From assembly GCA_948144175.1 (NCBI GenBank), contig CANXME010001988.1:868001-932000 (forward strand): a DNA stretch of 64,000 nt, given 5' to 3'. This DNA comes from Closterium sp. NIES-65 (taxonomy: Eukaryota; Streptophyta; Zygnematophyceae; Desmidiales; Closteriaceae). The translations under genes and the position numbers were made by a program. This document shows positions 21,164 through 30,658 of this stretch, piece after piece; within the stretch, counting starts at the first letter, position 1, and the number at the start of each line of letters is the position of its first letter. A model generated the notes under the pieces. The model searched no databases. It saw only the letters and a list, made by a program, of their open reading frames with translations, and was not told the DNA's origin.

Positions 21164-24100
21164 AGTGGTGCTGATCTACAGGATGGGGGGGTTGACCAGT
21201 TCACTTCTGCGAGTCAGCGGGTGACCCACTGTACGTGTGCTCGGACGGGGCGACACTTGGTGACGTTGACCTGTTAGCCGGGGTCGAGCCTGTACACACT
21301 GAATAATGAGTCTCCTCCGGTTGCTGAGTCTGGTCAGGTAGCTGCGTCGGGTCAGGTGTTTGCTGCAGCATCCAGGTCTGGTCTTGAGTGTGCTCCCTGC
21401 TCGTGTCGTCTCCTGTCCCACTAGACTCTCCTTTGGCACCACCACCTTGGTCACCCCTCCCTGCCTCGTCTCCGAGGCATGGCCTCCCGTTACCTTGTCT
21501 CTGGTCTCCCCCGGTCCCTCCCTCCCTCCCTCCCTCCGGGGCCTGCCCCTACCTGCGTTCCCTGCATCGAGGGGCGGCAGCGCGCCGCCCCTCACTCCTC
21601 CGAGTTTCCTCCGACAGAGGCTCCGCTGCAGACTCTTCACATGGACGTGTGGGGCCCCGCCCGCGTCCGTGGCCAGGGTCACGAGCGTTACTTCCTGTTG
21701 GTGGTTGACGACTACAAGCGTTACACCACCGTTTTCCCCTTGCGCAACAAGGGTGACGTCACTGAGATGTTGATCGACTGGATCCGCGCAGCTCGTCTCC
21801 AGCTCAGAGAGAGTTTCGGCTCGGACTTTCCTGTTCTGCGTCTGCACTCTGACAGAGGCAGAGAGTTTTCCTCTGGCCTTCTGGGAGCCTTCTGTCGTGC
21901 ACAGGGCATCCGCTAGACGTTCACGCTTCCAACCTCTCCACAGCAAAATGGGATTGCTGAGCGCCGCATTGGCATGGTCATGGACGTCGCTCGTACGTCC
22001 ATGATTCATGCGGCTGCTCCCCATTTTCTGTGGCCGTTCGCGGTTCAGTACGCAGCGCATCAGATCAACCTTCAGCCCCGAGTCTCCTTGCCAGAGACCT
22101 CCCCTACTCTGCGGTGGACGGGGAAGGTTGGCGATGCGTCTGCGTTTCGTGTCTGGGGATCTCGGCCTTTTGTCCGCGACTTGTCTGCGGACAAGCTTTC
22201 CCCCCGTGCTGTTCCCTGCGTCTTCCTTGGCCTCCCCCCTGATGCGCCTGGTTGGCAGTTTTACCACCCCACCTCGCGTCGTGTTCAGTCCTCCCAGGAC
22301 GTCACCTTTGATGAGTCGGTTCCTTACTACCGTCTCTTCCCCTACCGCACAGCGCCCCTCCCCCCGCCGCCGCTCTTCCTCGCGCCAGGTCCCCCCCCCG
22401 TAAACCCCCTTCCCCCTCAGGGTCCTGCCCTGTCAAGTGTGTCCTAGGTAGACGCAGTCGAGCCTATCAAGGTAGCTGTTCAGTCAAGGTGCTACTTGGG
22501 GTGCTGAGCCTGCAGGTGCGAGGCGTGGGGGTGCTGAGCCTAGGGGTGCTGAGTCTGGGGGTGCTGAGCCTGGGGGTGCTGAGTCTGGAGGTGCTGAGCC
22601 TTGGGGTGCTTGGTCTGGGGGTGCTGAGCCTGGGGGTGCGGAGCCTGAGGGTGTTGGGCCTACTCGTGTGGAGTCTAGCGGTGCTGGGTCTGGGGGTCCC
22701 TCGGGTGCTTCGTCCCGGCGGGAGCTCCCCTCTCCCCAGGAGCTGCGCGAGTGGTTTGCTCGGCGCTGGAGCCGTGCTGCTGGAGCTAGAGGTGCTGCTG
22801 GTGCTGGCGGTTCAGCTGCTACTGAGAGTGTTGGTGCCATGGGTTCCGGAGGTGCTCGTACTGGAGGTACTGGAGCTGCTGGGCCTGGGGGTGCTCGTTG
22901 TGCTAGAGCTGCTGGTGGTGCTGGAGCTGCTGGTGGAGCTTCTGGAGCAGGTGCTGCTCGAGGTGCTAGAGTTGTGGCTGTCGAGTCTTCCGGTGGTCCG
23001 GCTGGAGCTGGAGCTGCTGGGGGTGTTGGCGCTGGAGGTGCTGCTCGCGCTGCTGCTTCTGAGGGTGCTGGAGTTGGCGGTGCTACAGCTGGGGGTACTA
23101 CTGGTGCTGGTGCTGCCGCTGGGGGTGCTGGTGCTGTCCTTGCTGGTTTTGGAGGCGCTGCGCGGCCACGGCCGTACTTCGTTCCGCTCCTTGAGCAGGT
23201 TCTTCGTCTCCCGCCTTCTGCTGGTCCTGCTCCTTCCTCAGAGTGTCCGCCACCTGTCCAGTCTGAGTCGCAGTTACAGCCCGCCTCCCCACTGCCTGCT
23301 CCCTCTCCCTACACCGGTCCTACTAGAGGTCTTGCTGAGCGTCGTGCGCCTGCGTCTTGTCCTGCGTCGCCTGTTCGTGCTGCTCGCACTAGTAGTCGTG
23401 TTCCGCGTCCGCGTCCTCCTTCGGTCCCAGGCACACACCAGATGGCACTGCGTCCTTCCACTGCTCCACTGCGTGTACCGTTGCCATCTCCTCCAGAGTC
23501 CTCTCGTCCTGCTCTTGCTGACCCGACGTCTAACTCTCTTCGTGCTGCCAGTCCTACTGTCACGCGTCTTCTGGCTACTGTTGTCACTAACCCTTCCTTT
23601 GCGTCCACTGCTGCGTCTGCCCTAGTTGCTGAGCTTGTCGACTTTGCTGCTCGCTGTCGTCTAGACTACGCTGCTAGTCTCGTTGTTGAGTCTGCGTCTG
23701 TCTGTCCTCCGTCCGTCGGGGGTGAGTGTGCTCTAAGCACGGACGTCCATGAGGACAGGCAGGAGGAGTTCCAGTGTTTTGGTGCTGCTTTGCCTCATCT
23801 TGTGTCCATGCTGATTGCCCCTGAGGGAGACCCGGATGCACCAGACATCCCGACTCCTCGATCGTACGCTGAGGCGATCGAGGGTCCCTACTCCTCACAG
23901 TGGCAGTCAGCCATGGACGCAGAGATGGCTTCCTGGAAGTCCACAGGCACCTACGTCAATGAGGCTCCCCCACCTGGGGCGAACATCGTCAGTGGCATGT
24001 GGATTTTCAGGGTGAAGCGGCCGCCGGGTTCTCCGCCTGTCTTCAAGGCGCGTTACGTGGCTCGAGGCTTCAGTCAGCGGCAGGGAGTTGACTACTTTCA

Positions 24101-25128
24101 GACCTTCTCTCCCACCTCGAAGATGACCACTCTTTGGGTGCTGCTGCACATAGCCGCTCAGCGCGACTACGAGCTTCACTCTCTTGACTTAAGCACAGCT
24201 TTCTTGTAGGGCAGCCTGCACGAGGAGATCTGGCTGCGCCGCCCACCTGGCTTAACTGGGTCGTTTCCTCCTGGTATCCAGTGGATCCTCCGGCGGCCAG
24301 TCTACGGTCTCCGCGAGGCGCCCCGTGAGTGCCACGACACACTGAGGACTACACTTGCGACTCTTGGGTTTGCTCCTTCTACTGCCGACCCGTCGCTGTT
24401 TCTACACACCGACACCTCTCTGCCGTCGTTCTACATCCTCGTGTACGTCGACGACTTGGTCTTTGCCACAGCTGACACTGCTGGACTCGCCCACATGAAG
24501 TTCGAGCTGTAGAAGAGACACACGTGCACAGATCTGGGAGAACTGCGCAGCTACCTTGGCTTGCAGATCACCCGGGACAGAGCACAGCGCACCATTACCC
24601 TGACTCAGTCACACATGGTGCAGCAGCTCCTTCAGCGCTTGGACTTCACGTACTCATCGCCTCAGGCCACTCCTCTGTCTACTCGCCACTCGCTCTCACC
24701 TCTGCCTTCGGATGAGTCCATAGAGTCGAGTGGCCCGTACCCAGAGCTTGTTGGCTGCCTCATGTACCTGATGACCTGCACTCGACCTGACCTTGCATAC
24801 CCTCTTAGCATCTTGGCACGCTATGTTGCTCCTGGGAGACACCGACCAGAGCACATGGCTGCAGCGAAGAGGGTGTTGCGCTACTTGTGCAGTACGTCGG
24901 GCATGGGGCTAGTGCTTGGAGGGCGGCGTTCAGTGGTCCTCACTGGTCACGCAGACGCTACTTCCTTGCTTGTGAGCTGCAGCAGCGTGGTCAGCTGCGC
25001 CTTGCTTACGTGGCCTCTTAGGCCAACACTTCTGATATCTTTACCAAGGCACTTCCTCCTTGTGATCATCAGCGCTTTTGTACGTTGCTAGGTCATGTGC
25101 CTACTTGGCTACACTTGCTCACTGCTTG
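21164..25128 (+). pseudogene. Copia-B Pol: integrase, linker, reverse transcriptase, RNase H
   Basis: The integrase zinc region (HHHLGH, C-x2-C) and core (HMDVWGP, HSDRG, GIAERR) span about 21360-22050. A Gly/Ala-rich linker follows (22480-23160), then reverse transcriptase with YVDD at 24444-24455. TAG codons at 21422, 21914, 24207 and 24510 interrupt it; the first three replace Gln residues present in relatives, and the fourth also stands where relatives have CAG. RNase H jumps at about 24960 from GHADA directly to the segment before the C-terminus, removing about 300 bp with most catalytic residues. The tail ends near 25128. It is clearly inactive. Confidence 0.8.
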
Positions 25129-25326
25129 ACCTTGCTTGTACTGTGATGTATCTATACCTGCACTTGCTTGTTTACCTTTATATATAATCTTGCATGTGAA
25201 CTGGCCTTGTGGCCTTGAACTTGTGCTCCGAATGTGTGGTGACGTTGTGATCCACCTTGAGCTTATTGTGCTTTGCTTGACTGGTCTTGTGACCTCTTGT
25301 TCTCGCCCACTTTGCCTATGGGGGTG

Positions 25327-25452
25327 TGTCAAACTTATATGCTATAGTCTGTGTAGGCTGTAGTGGGGTAGACAATATGGGGTACAACACTTTTAGGTTT
25401 TCCTACTTGTACCCACCTGTTTCCTAGTGCATTCATTCCTCGTTCTTTAACA
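25327..25452 (+). repeat. Copia-B 3' LTR
   Basis: The LTR has an intact TGTCAAAC start and TTTAACA end. It is preceded by the family polypurine tract (CTATGGGGGTG) and followed by ACATC. Confidence 0.9.
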
Positions 25453-25468
25453 ACATCAACCGCCGTAA

Positions 25469-25600
25469 ACGCGTCAGAGAGGATCTGCGATACTGGCTAT
25501 TGTAGCGCTCCCCTCACCATAACAGTTACGAGTGTCGATGTCTTTGCATTCATGTAATGCACAAGATATCAAAAAAAAGAAAAAAAAGAAAAAAAGAGTG
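25469..25600 (+). other. LINE-A 3' UTR and A-rich tail
   Basis: After the restored ORF2 stop there are about 100 bases of untranslated sequence and then an A-rich tract with single G interruptions (25571-25597). This is the expected 3' end of a LINE. Confidence 0.6.
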
Positions 25601-26299
25601 TTAAAAGTGTAAGGGTGCATTCCTGGATCTACACTTCTATCTCAATGCTGTTTTTTCCGAGTTGCATTTATACATTTTCCCAACATCGCGTCCCAAAATG
25701 TTAATGTATCGCTTCCGTGGGCGACCAGACGACCTATACAGTTGTGCTCGTCATTGGGTTACTCAAACGGCAGCAGTATACCAGATTCTTCAACATGCCC
25801 TTGGATAGGTTGAGAAATCAGAGTTCACAGGCAAATTTACGCTTAAAATTAGCCAAAATGTCATTTTTCATTAAAACCACTAGACAGTCACCTAGTTTTT
25901 GAGGAAAAAGCTGACAAATCAGCCCTAGTACTGAAAAAAAGGCTGAATCACCGTAAAAAGGCTGAAATCCATGTGCCAGTTCTTCAACCAACGGGCAAGG
26001 ATACACAACGGGCAGAGACATGTACAGTTGGTTTCGGCAATTTGTTTTTGCTCGTGGTAATGATGACACGCAGGGCCGCTTTCAAGTTGTTTTTGGGCTG
26101 CCCTAGGCCTCGATGCTTTTTTTTCCCGCGTGAAACCGGCATTGTGTGGGGTGTCCAGGGGCATGTGGTCGGGACGAGCATTTCGAGTCGCTAGGGAATT
26201 TCCGACAGTGACAAGTCATCTTCCAACTCGTCTGCGACGTCAGCGTGCTCTACGCTGACCAATGTGAAATATAGTAGTAGTCGCATTGAGGCGACGCGC
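25601..26299. other. no gene recognised
   Basis: This is moderately AT-rich sequence between the LINE tail and the Copia-C left border. Only short overlapping open frames occur. It may be the original genomic context of LINE-A and Copia-C. Confidence 0.5.
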
Positions 26300-26304
26300 A
26301 TTTG

Positions 26305-26349
26305 TCTTAGAATAGACTAGGAAGAAGTGTCGAGCAGGCCTCTGGATAT
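26305..26349 (-). repeat. Copia-C 3' LTR remnant
   Basis: The first 30 bases match the inner end of the intact LTR at 40109 with one difference; the next 15 are only loosely similar. ATTTG before it matches the five bases after the other LTR, which fixes this border. Confidence 0.8.
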
Positions 26350-27020
26350 TGCGGAGAGTTAATCTACAACGGTAGTGAGCTAGACTACGGGGGGTTGGCA
26401 CGAACTACTAGGAGTGATTGTAGCTTTGCTTAGTTTCTTAGCGCTTGCACATTCACAGGAGAAATCGGCAAGGGTTTCCACTAGCAAATTCATAATTACA
26501 GAATGATTGAACAAGCAATGACAGAAATCGACACATTAGGCACCTAGCAACTCTGCAGCTAGCCTGGTCGACCGCCAGCACAACTTGGTCGACTGCTTGC
26601 CAGCGTTGCGTAGAGGAGCCGCGCCAACACCGCAGAAAGGCGACCTGCCAACACTGCATGTCGACGGCGTGCCAACGCTACAGTAGAGCGGCTGTCCAGC
26701 GTTGCCCCGTAGAAGACAGCAGTGTGCACGCTCGCAGATGTGCGCAGACGATTGGCCCGACTCGCCTCGTTGTGTATCTGTCGGCTGTTGTCTGCGCCTG
26801 ACGAGCCACATCGACTTCGGGATACCAGCTCGAAGTTGCCTTCGTCACTTCGACCTCGACGATGTTCGCGTGCCTCAGCAGAACTCGCCAGCAGGTTACC
26901 TAGTCAACCACCAAGTGCTCTGGTCGACCACCACGCGCCTCTGGCTGACCACCAGGTGCCTCTGGTCGACCACCAGCTCCGGTCGAGCTACCCGCTGGTC
27001 GATGGACCTCTTCCGTCGAT
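26350..27020 (+). repeat. truncated LTR-X copy
   Basis: From TGCGGAGAG this segment resembles, in order, the reverse complement of the 1,150-bp element at 46994-48143: shared blocks include CTAGACTACGGG, GATTGG next to GCAGATG, CTCGGGATACCA and several GGTCGACC octamers. It is divergent and breaks off at 27020, where Copia-D begins 28 bases inside its own LTR. Confidence 0.65.
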
Positions 27021-27822
27021 GGCTTGTTGTCCGTGTGCGTGCATGTGTGTGTGTATGGAATGGTATGAGGGCATGGGATAATATATATTTCATGCTTATA
27101 ATTGTGTGTGAATGTTTAGTCATGATGTCGAGTGTGTGTGTCGAGTCAATAGCGAGTTATCGCTAGACGCGTGTTACGCGGTCGTTTGTGTCTCGCGCGC
27201 GGTTTCTATTTTTGTCGTGCGCGGTTTCTATTTTGTCCTGTGTCGAACGTTCGGTGTGTCGCAGGTGTGTGCAGCAGACCCATCAAGAACTCAAGGATGA
27301 GTTTGTGATGAAGAGCCCGAGCTTTGGTGTCAAGCCTCAAGTGATTTCGAAGCTCGCCAAATGGGTACACCTCAAGATATTGAAGATAGTTACATTACTT
27401 TGTGTAGTGTAACATTTCACTTGGTGTAGGCCCTAGTGAAGGGTAGTTTCGAGACCCTTCGTGGTTGGGGACAGTGTGGCACTGTTCCACATCACTGTAT
27501 CTCGGCTCTTGGGGTTTGTAGGAGCTGGGAGTCATTCCCAACTCGTAACTCTTCATATCTCTTCCTATTTTGTGTTCTAAGACTATAGTGGCTGCCATAG
27601 TGCCGTTCGTTCAAACCGACACTGTGTCGTCAATACTTGGTGAAATTGTGCGATCTAAATTGCCTATTGTAGGCGACGTTTAGACACTCCAGATCCAAGT
27701 TGAATCAGGTCATTTAAAGTTGTGACCAGAACGCTATGAACGTTTGAAGCCGCTGTGCAGAAATCCGGCTGTGCACTCTATCTTTCGTTTTAGGCACATT
27801 GGAGCCTATTATGACTATAACA
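27021..27822 (+). repeat. Copia-D 5' LTR, missing its first 28 bases
   Basis: It aligns with 32680-33481 end to end. Nine of the ten differences are transitions. It ends ATAACA just before the PBS. Confidence 0.92.
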
Positions 27823-27824
27823 AG

Positions 27825-27837
27825 TGGTATCAGAGCC
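27825..27837 (+). promoter_or_regulatory. Copia-D primer-binding site
   Basis: TGGTATCAGAGCC, two bases after the LTR, is the canonical plant copia initiator tRNA(Met) binding site. Confidence 0.85.
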
Positions 27838-27856
27838 CCTTGGAGCAGTTTCGACA

Positions 27857-30658
27857 ATGGCTGGACCTGGAGAAAGGGGTGGCAGAGGTGCTGGTGGCAG
27901 TGGAGAAGCCCAAGCTCAAGGCCAACCCCGTGACTCAGCCATGGCGCCCGTGCAACCAAGTGTTGGCCCATCTAGGGACGAGCCTAGAGTGTTTGGCCTT
28001 GACAAGTTCAACGGTGACAACTTTGCTGAGTGGTCCTTCAGAATGGAGAAGGTGTTTGATCACTATGACCTTCTGGAGGTGATGGAAGGATCGGAGAAGC
28101 GCCCCGAGAACGACCCGGAGAAGAGCCCGTGGGTGCGGAGGAGCGCACAAGGCTACCTCCTACTAGGGCAAGCGTTGGGGAGCAGCCAGATCCGTCACAT
28201 CAAGCCTTTCCAGCGTGAACCAGAGAAGGGACCAAAGGCATGGGCTGCTCTCAAGGGTGTACACGCTCCTGCAACATCGGCGGTAGCTGTGGTGTTGGAA
28301 CGGCAAATGGCGACACTACGAATTGAAGAGGATGAAGCGGTTGAAGAAGGGGTGCAAAAATTCTTCGACTTGTTGACGCGGCTTGAGGGAGCTGATTTGA
28401 ACTATAGTGAGCTCCAAAAGAAGACCAAGTTGCTGGCCCTACTCCCTGAGTCATGGTCCTCGCTCATCATCAACCTTAATCACGACTTGCCCCGCCTCTC
28501 GCTTGAAGACGTGAAGCGAGCTATCCTTCAAGAGGATTTCCGCCGCCGTGAGTTGGCGAGTGCGGATGGCGCTGGGGCAGCGAGCATCGGCCGTGGATAT
28601 GGTCGAGGAAGAGGTAGAGGACGAGGGGGAGGAAGGTTTGGTGGCAGCAACATCGGCGGAGGCCGCGGGAGTGGCGGTTACGGCAGCGACGACAAGAGCT
28701 ACGGACGCGGTCGCGGCCGATTCGACGGCGAGTGTCACTATTGCCACAAGAGCGGATACATGTGGCGCGACTGCTACAAACTCCCTGATGGTTGGACCCC
28801 TACTCAAGGCCAAGAGGGTAGAGGAGCAGGAGGAGGGAGAGGAAGAGGCCGTGGAGGCCGTGGCGGTCGCGGTGGCGGAGCTGCAAACATGAAGAGCGGA
28901 GACAACGACAAGGACCCGAGCAACGATCGGTACCCGGGTCTATTCTACTTCGTGTCGACGCAAGTACCGACTGGTCCAGAGAAGGATGAAGGCTTTGAGG
29001 AGCCAGCAGCTGTGGGGAAGGTGACTCTACACCCTCTGGACTATTGGGTGATCGATAGTGGCGCTACCTATAGCATGACACCTCGCCCGGACTTGCTCAC
29101 CGAACTCGAACCGTCACCGGTGAAGCATGTCACATCAGCTTTGGGGCAGCGAGCGGAGGTGAAAGGCATGGGCAAGGCCATGTTTAAGGGTGCTGATGGG
29201 AAGATGGTGGGCCTCAAGCATGTGCTTTGGGTGCCCAGCCTTGCTGCGAACATGATTTCCGTGCGGCGGTTGGCAAAGGCCGACATGGACACGAACTCAA
29301 AGGGAGCCAAGACCTACACCGCAAGGCTTGGCGATCGGATTCTTTGGGACCTTCATGAGGACAGAGATGTCTACAACGAGATGTGGCAGATCCCTGTGGT
29401 CCCAATGCCTAAGGAGAGGCAAGTGGCAGCAAGCGTCAGCACCAAAGGTGGAGCGGCTGGTAGCGGCGATTGCGCGGACGGTCGCGCTAAGGAGAAGGAG
29501 TCCAAGAAGTGCAATCTTGGAGGGACCAGCAAGCTTGGTGAACCTATGGAGAGAGGTGCAGCAGCCAAGGAGCAGCAAAAGGGTGAGGAGAACCCCGAGG
29601 CAGCAGCAGAGGAGGACTACGGAGAGAGTATGTGGGGCGCTATTGCGAGCGCGGCATTCTCCAATCCAACTTCGGCTACGGGGGAGTGTGATTGGCTCAC
29701 CTTGCATCGGCGCATGGGGCATGTGGCCCTGCCCATCTTGCAGCAGCTAGTAAAGAATGAGATGGTTGCTGGCATACGTATGAAGGGGGAGCCCGATGAG
29801 GTACTTGGCTGCCCGACGTGCATGCAAGCCAAGTTCACCCGTTTCCCATTCTCTAGTTCGGAGGCAACGGCTAAGGCACCACTTGATGAGGTGGTGATGG
29901 ACGTGGTGGGCCCCCTGAAGCTTGGAGCTGCTGGAGCTGAGTACTTCCTCACTATTGTGGACGTCTACACCCGTATGACTTGGGTGTACGTGCTGGCCAA
30001 GAAGAGCGACGTGGCTGAAACGTTGAAGGCGGATTGGTTCCCAATGGTGGAGCGGCAACAAGACCGTCTAGTCAAGTCAATCCGCACCGATCGAGGGGGA
30101 GAGTTCCTGAGCAAGGAGTTTGGGTTGTGGCTGAAGAAGAATGGTATTCGGCACTCCCTCACCATGCCATACTCCCCTGCAATGAAAGGCATCGCCGAGC
30201 GAGCGAACCGCACAATCACGGAGGCGGCACGCGGGTTGCTCATTGAAGCCGGGCTACCCGACTATTTCTGGCCTGATGCGGTGCGGAGCGCGTGTGTGGC
30301 CAAGAACCGAGCCTTGACTCATGTGGGAGCAGACAAATGGGTGCCCTATGTGGAGTGGCTAGGAAGGAAGCCAAAGGTGGATATGCTTCGGGGGTTCGGG
30401 TGCATGTGCATGGCGCTCGTGCCTAAGCATCTTCGGCACAACAAGCTTGGTGCCAAGGCGGTGTGGGCCGTGCACTTGGGCATGGCTCAAAACAGCAAGG
30501 GATGGCTTCTTTGGGACCCACTCACCAAGAAGTTCTTGGTGAGCAGGGACTGCAAGTTCATGGAGAACTTCATGTACAAAGATTGGAAGGCGGAGAATGA
30601 GGCGAAGATAGGCGTGCGGTTTGGGGAGGTGAGCATGTGGAGCTGTCTTTGGAGCTGA
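27857..30658 (+). CDS. Copia-D Gag-protease-integrase polyprotein
   Basis: The ATG at 27857 (MAGPGERGG) is the first good start after the PBS and gives 933 residues. Residues about 50-230 are the helical copia Gag domain (KFNGDNFAEW). An RGG-rich stretch flanks a zinc knuckle at 293-306 written C-x2-C-x4-Y-x4-C, in which the usual His is Tyr (TAC at 28757). The protease has IDSGA near residue 400. Integrase shows the HHCC region (HRRMGH near 615, C-x2-C near 652) and Asp 681, Asp about 744 (RTDRGGEF) and Glu about 781 (GIAER), the DDE triad. The frame ends at TGA before the reverse transcriptase, overlapping the next frame by 22 bases. Confidence 0.88.
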   Translation: MAGPGERGGRGAGGSGEAQAQGQPRDSAMAPVQPSVGPSRDEPRVFGLDKFNGDNFAEWSFRMEKVFDHYDLLEVMEGSEKRPENDPEKSPWVRRSAQGYLLLGQALGSSQIRHIKPFQREPEKGPKAWAALKGVHAPATSAVAVVLERQMATLRIEEDEAVEEGVQKFFDLLTRLEGADLNYSELQKKTKLLALLPESWSSLIINLNHDLPRLSLEDVKRAILQEDFRRRELASADGAGAASIGRGYGRGRGRGRGGGRFGGSNIGGGRGSGGYGSDDKSYGRGRGRFDGECHYCHKSGYMWRDCYKLPDGWTPTQGQEGRGAGGGRGRGRGGRGGRGGGAANMKSGDNDKDPSNDRYPGLFYFVSTQVPTGPEKDEGFEEPAAVGKVTLHPLDYWVIDSGATYSMTPRPDLLTELEPSPVKHVTSALGQRAEVKGMGKAMFKGADGKMVGLKHVLWVPSLAANMISVRRLAKADMDTNSKGAKTYTARLGDRILWDLHEDRDVYNEMWQIPVVPMPKERQVAASVSTKGGAAGSGDCADGRAKEKESKKCNLGGTSKLGEPMERGAAAKEQQKGEENPEAAAEEDYGESMWGAIASAAFSNPTSATGECDWLTLHRRMGHVALPILQQLVKNEMVAGIRMKGEPDEVLGCPTCMQAKFTRFPFSSSEATAKAPLDEVVMDVVGPLKLGAAGAEYFLTIVDVYTRMTWVYVLAKKSDVAETLKADWFPMVERQQDRLVKSIRTDRGGEFLSKEFGLWLKKNGIRHSLTMPYSPAMKGIAERANRTITEAARGLLIEAGLPDYFWPDAVRSACVAKNRALTHVGADKWVPYVEWLGRKPKVDMLRGFGCMCMALVPKHLRHNKLGAKAVWAVHLGMAQNSKGWLLWDPLTKKFLVSRDCKFMENFMYKDWKAENEAKIGVRFGEVSMWSCLWS

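Larger units (their letters stand above)
18666..25452 (+). mobile_element. Copia-B, Ty1/copia element (TSD ACATC)
   Basis: Two 126-bp LTRs (18666-18791 and 25327-25452) differ at five positions by eye, and ACATC flanks them at 18661-18665 and 25453-25457. The first LTR begins TAACAAAC where the second has TGTCAAAC, so its terminal TG has mutated. Internal organisation matches Copia-A, but about 385 bp of Gag and about 300 bp of RNase H are deleted, and several TAG codons interrupt Pol. It holds a solo LTR of a related family member. Confidence 0.92.
17519..25468 (+). pseudogene. LINE-A ORF2 C-terminal zinc-box region, interrupted by Copia-B
   Basis: The exposed parts are 17519-18665 and 25458-25468. 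The C-terminal region contains the C-x2-C-x7-H-x4-C box at 18182-18232 (CPHC...H...C), typical of the zinc-binding region that ends LINE ORF2 proteins. Without Copia-B and one ACATC copy, codon CA(T) C|AA CCG CCG TAA closes the frame naturally at 25466-25468. The part before 17519 is shifted relative to the RT remnant. It is non-functional because of the RT deletion. Confidence 0.75.
5695..25597 (+). mobile_element. LINE-A, non-LTR retrotransposon split by two copia insertions
   Basis: Three blocks belong to one element: 5695-6240, 14490-18665 and 25458-25597. Removing Copia-A with one CGCGG copy and Copia-B with one ACATC copy joins the frames exactly. ORF1 is a Gag-like protein. ORF2 has an APE-type endonuclease, a remnant of the reverse transcriptase and a C-terminal CCHC-type zinc box, and an A-rich tail (25571-25597) ends the element. 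ORF2 contains frameshifts and has lost the RT palm, so the copy is dead. The 5' boundary is uncertain and no flanking target duplication was identified. Confidence 0.8.

Noticed and set aside
19879-24512. UAG read as glutamine (variant genetic code)
   Set aside because: TAG and other stops also replace Trp, Ser, Lys, Arg and Glu, the elements have other lesions, and the best preserved frames (Copia-D, Copia-I) use CAG. Decay is simpler.
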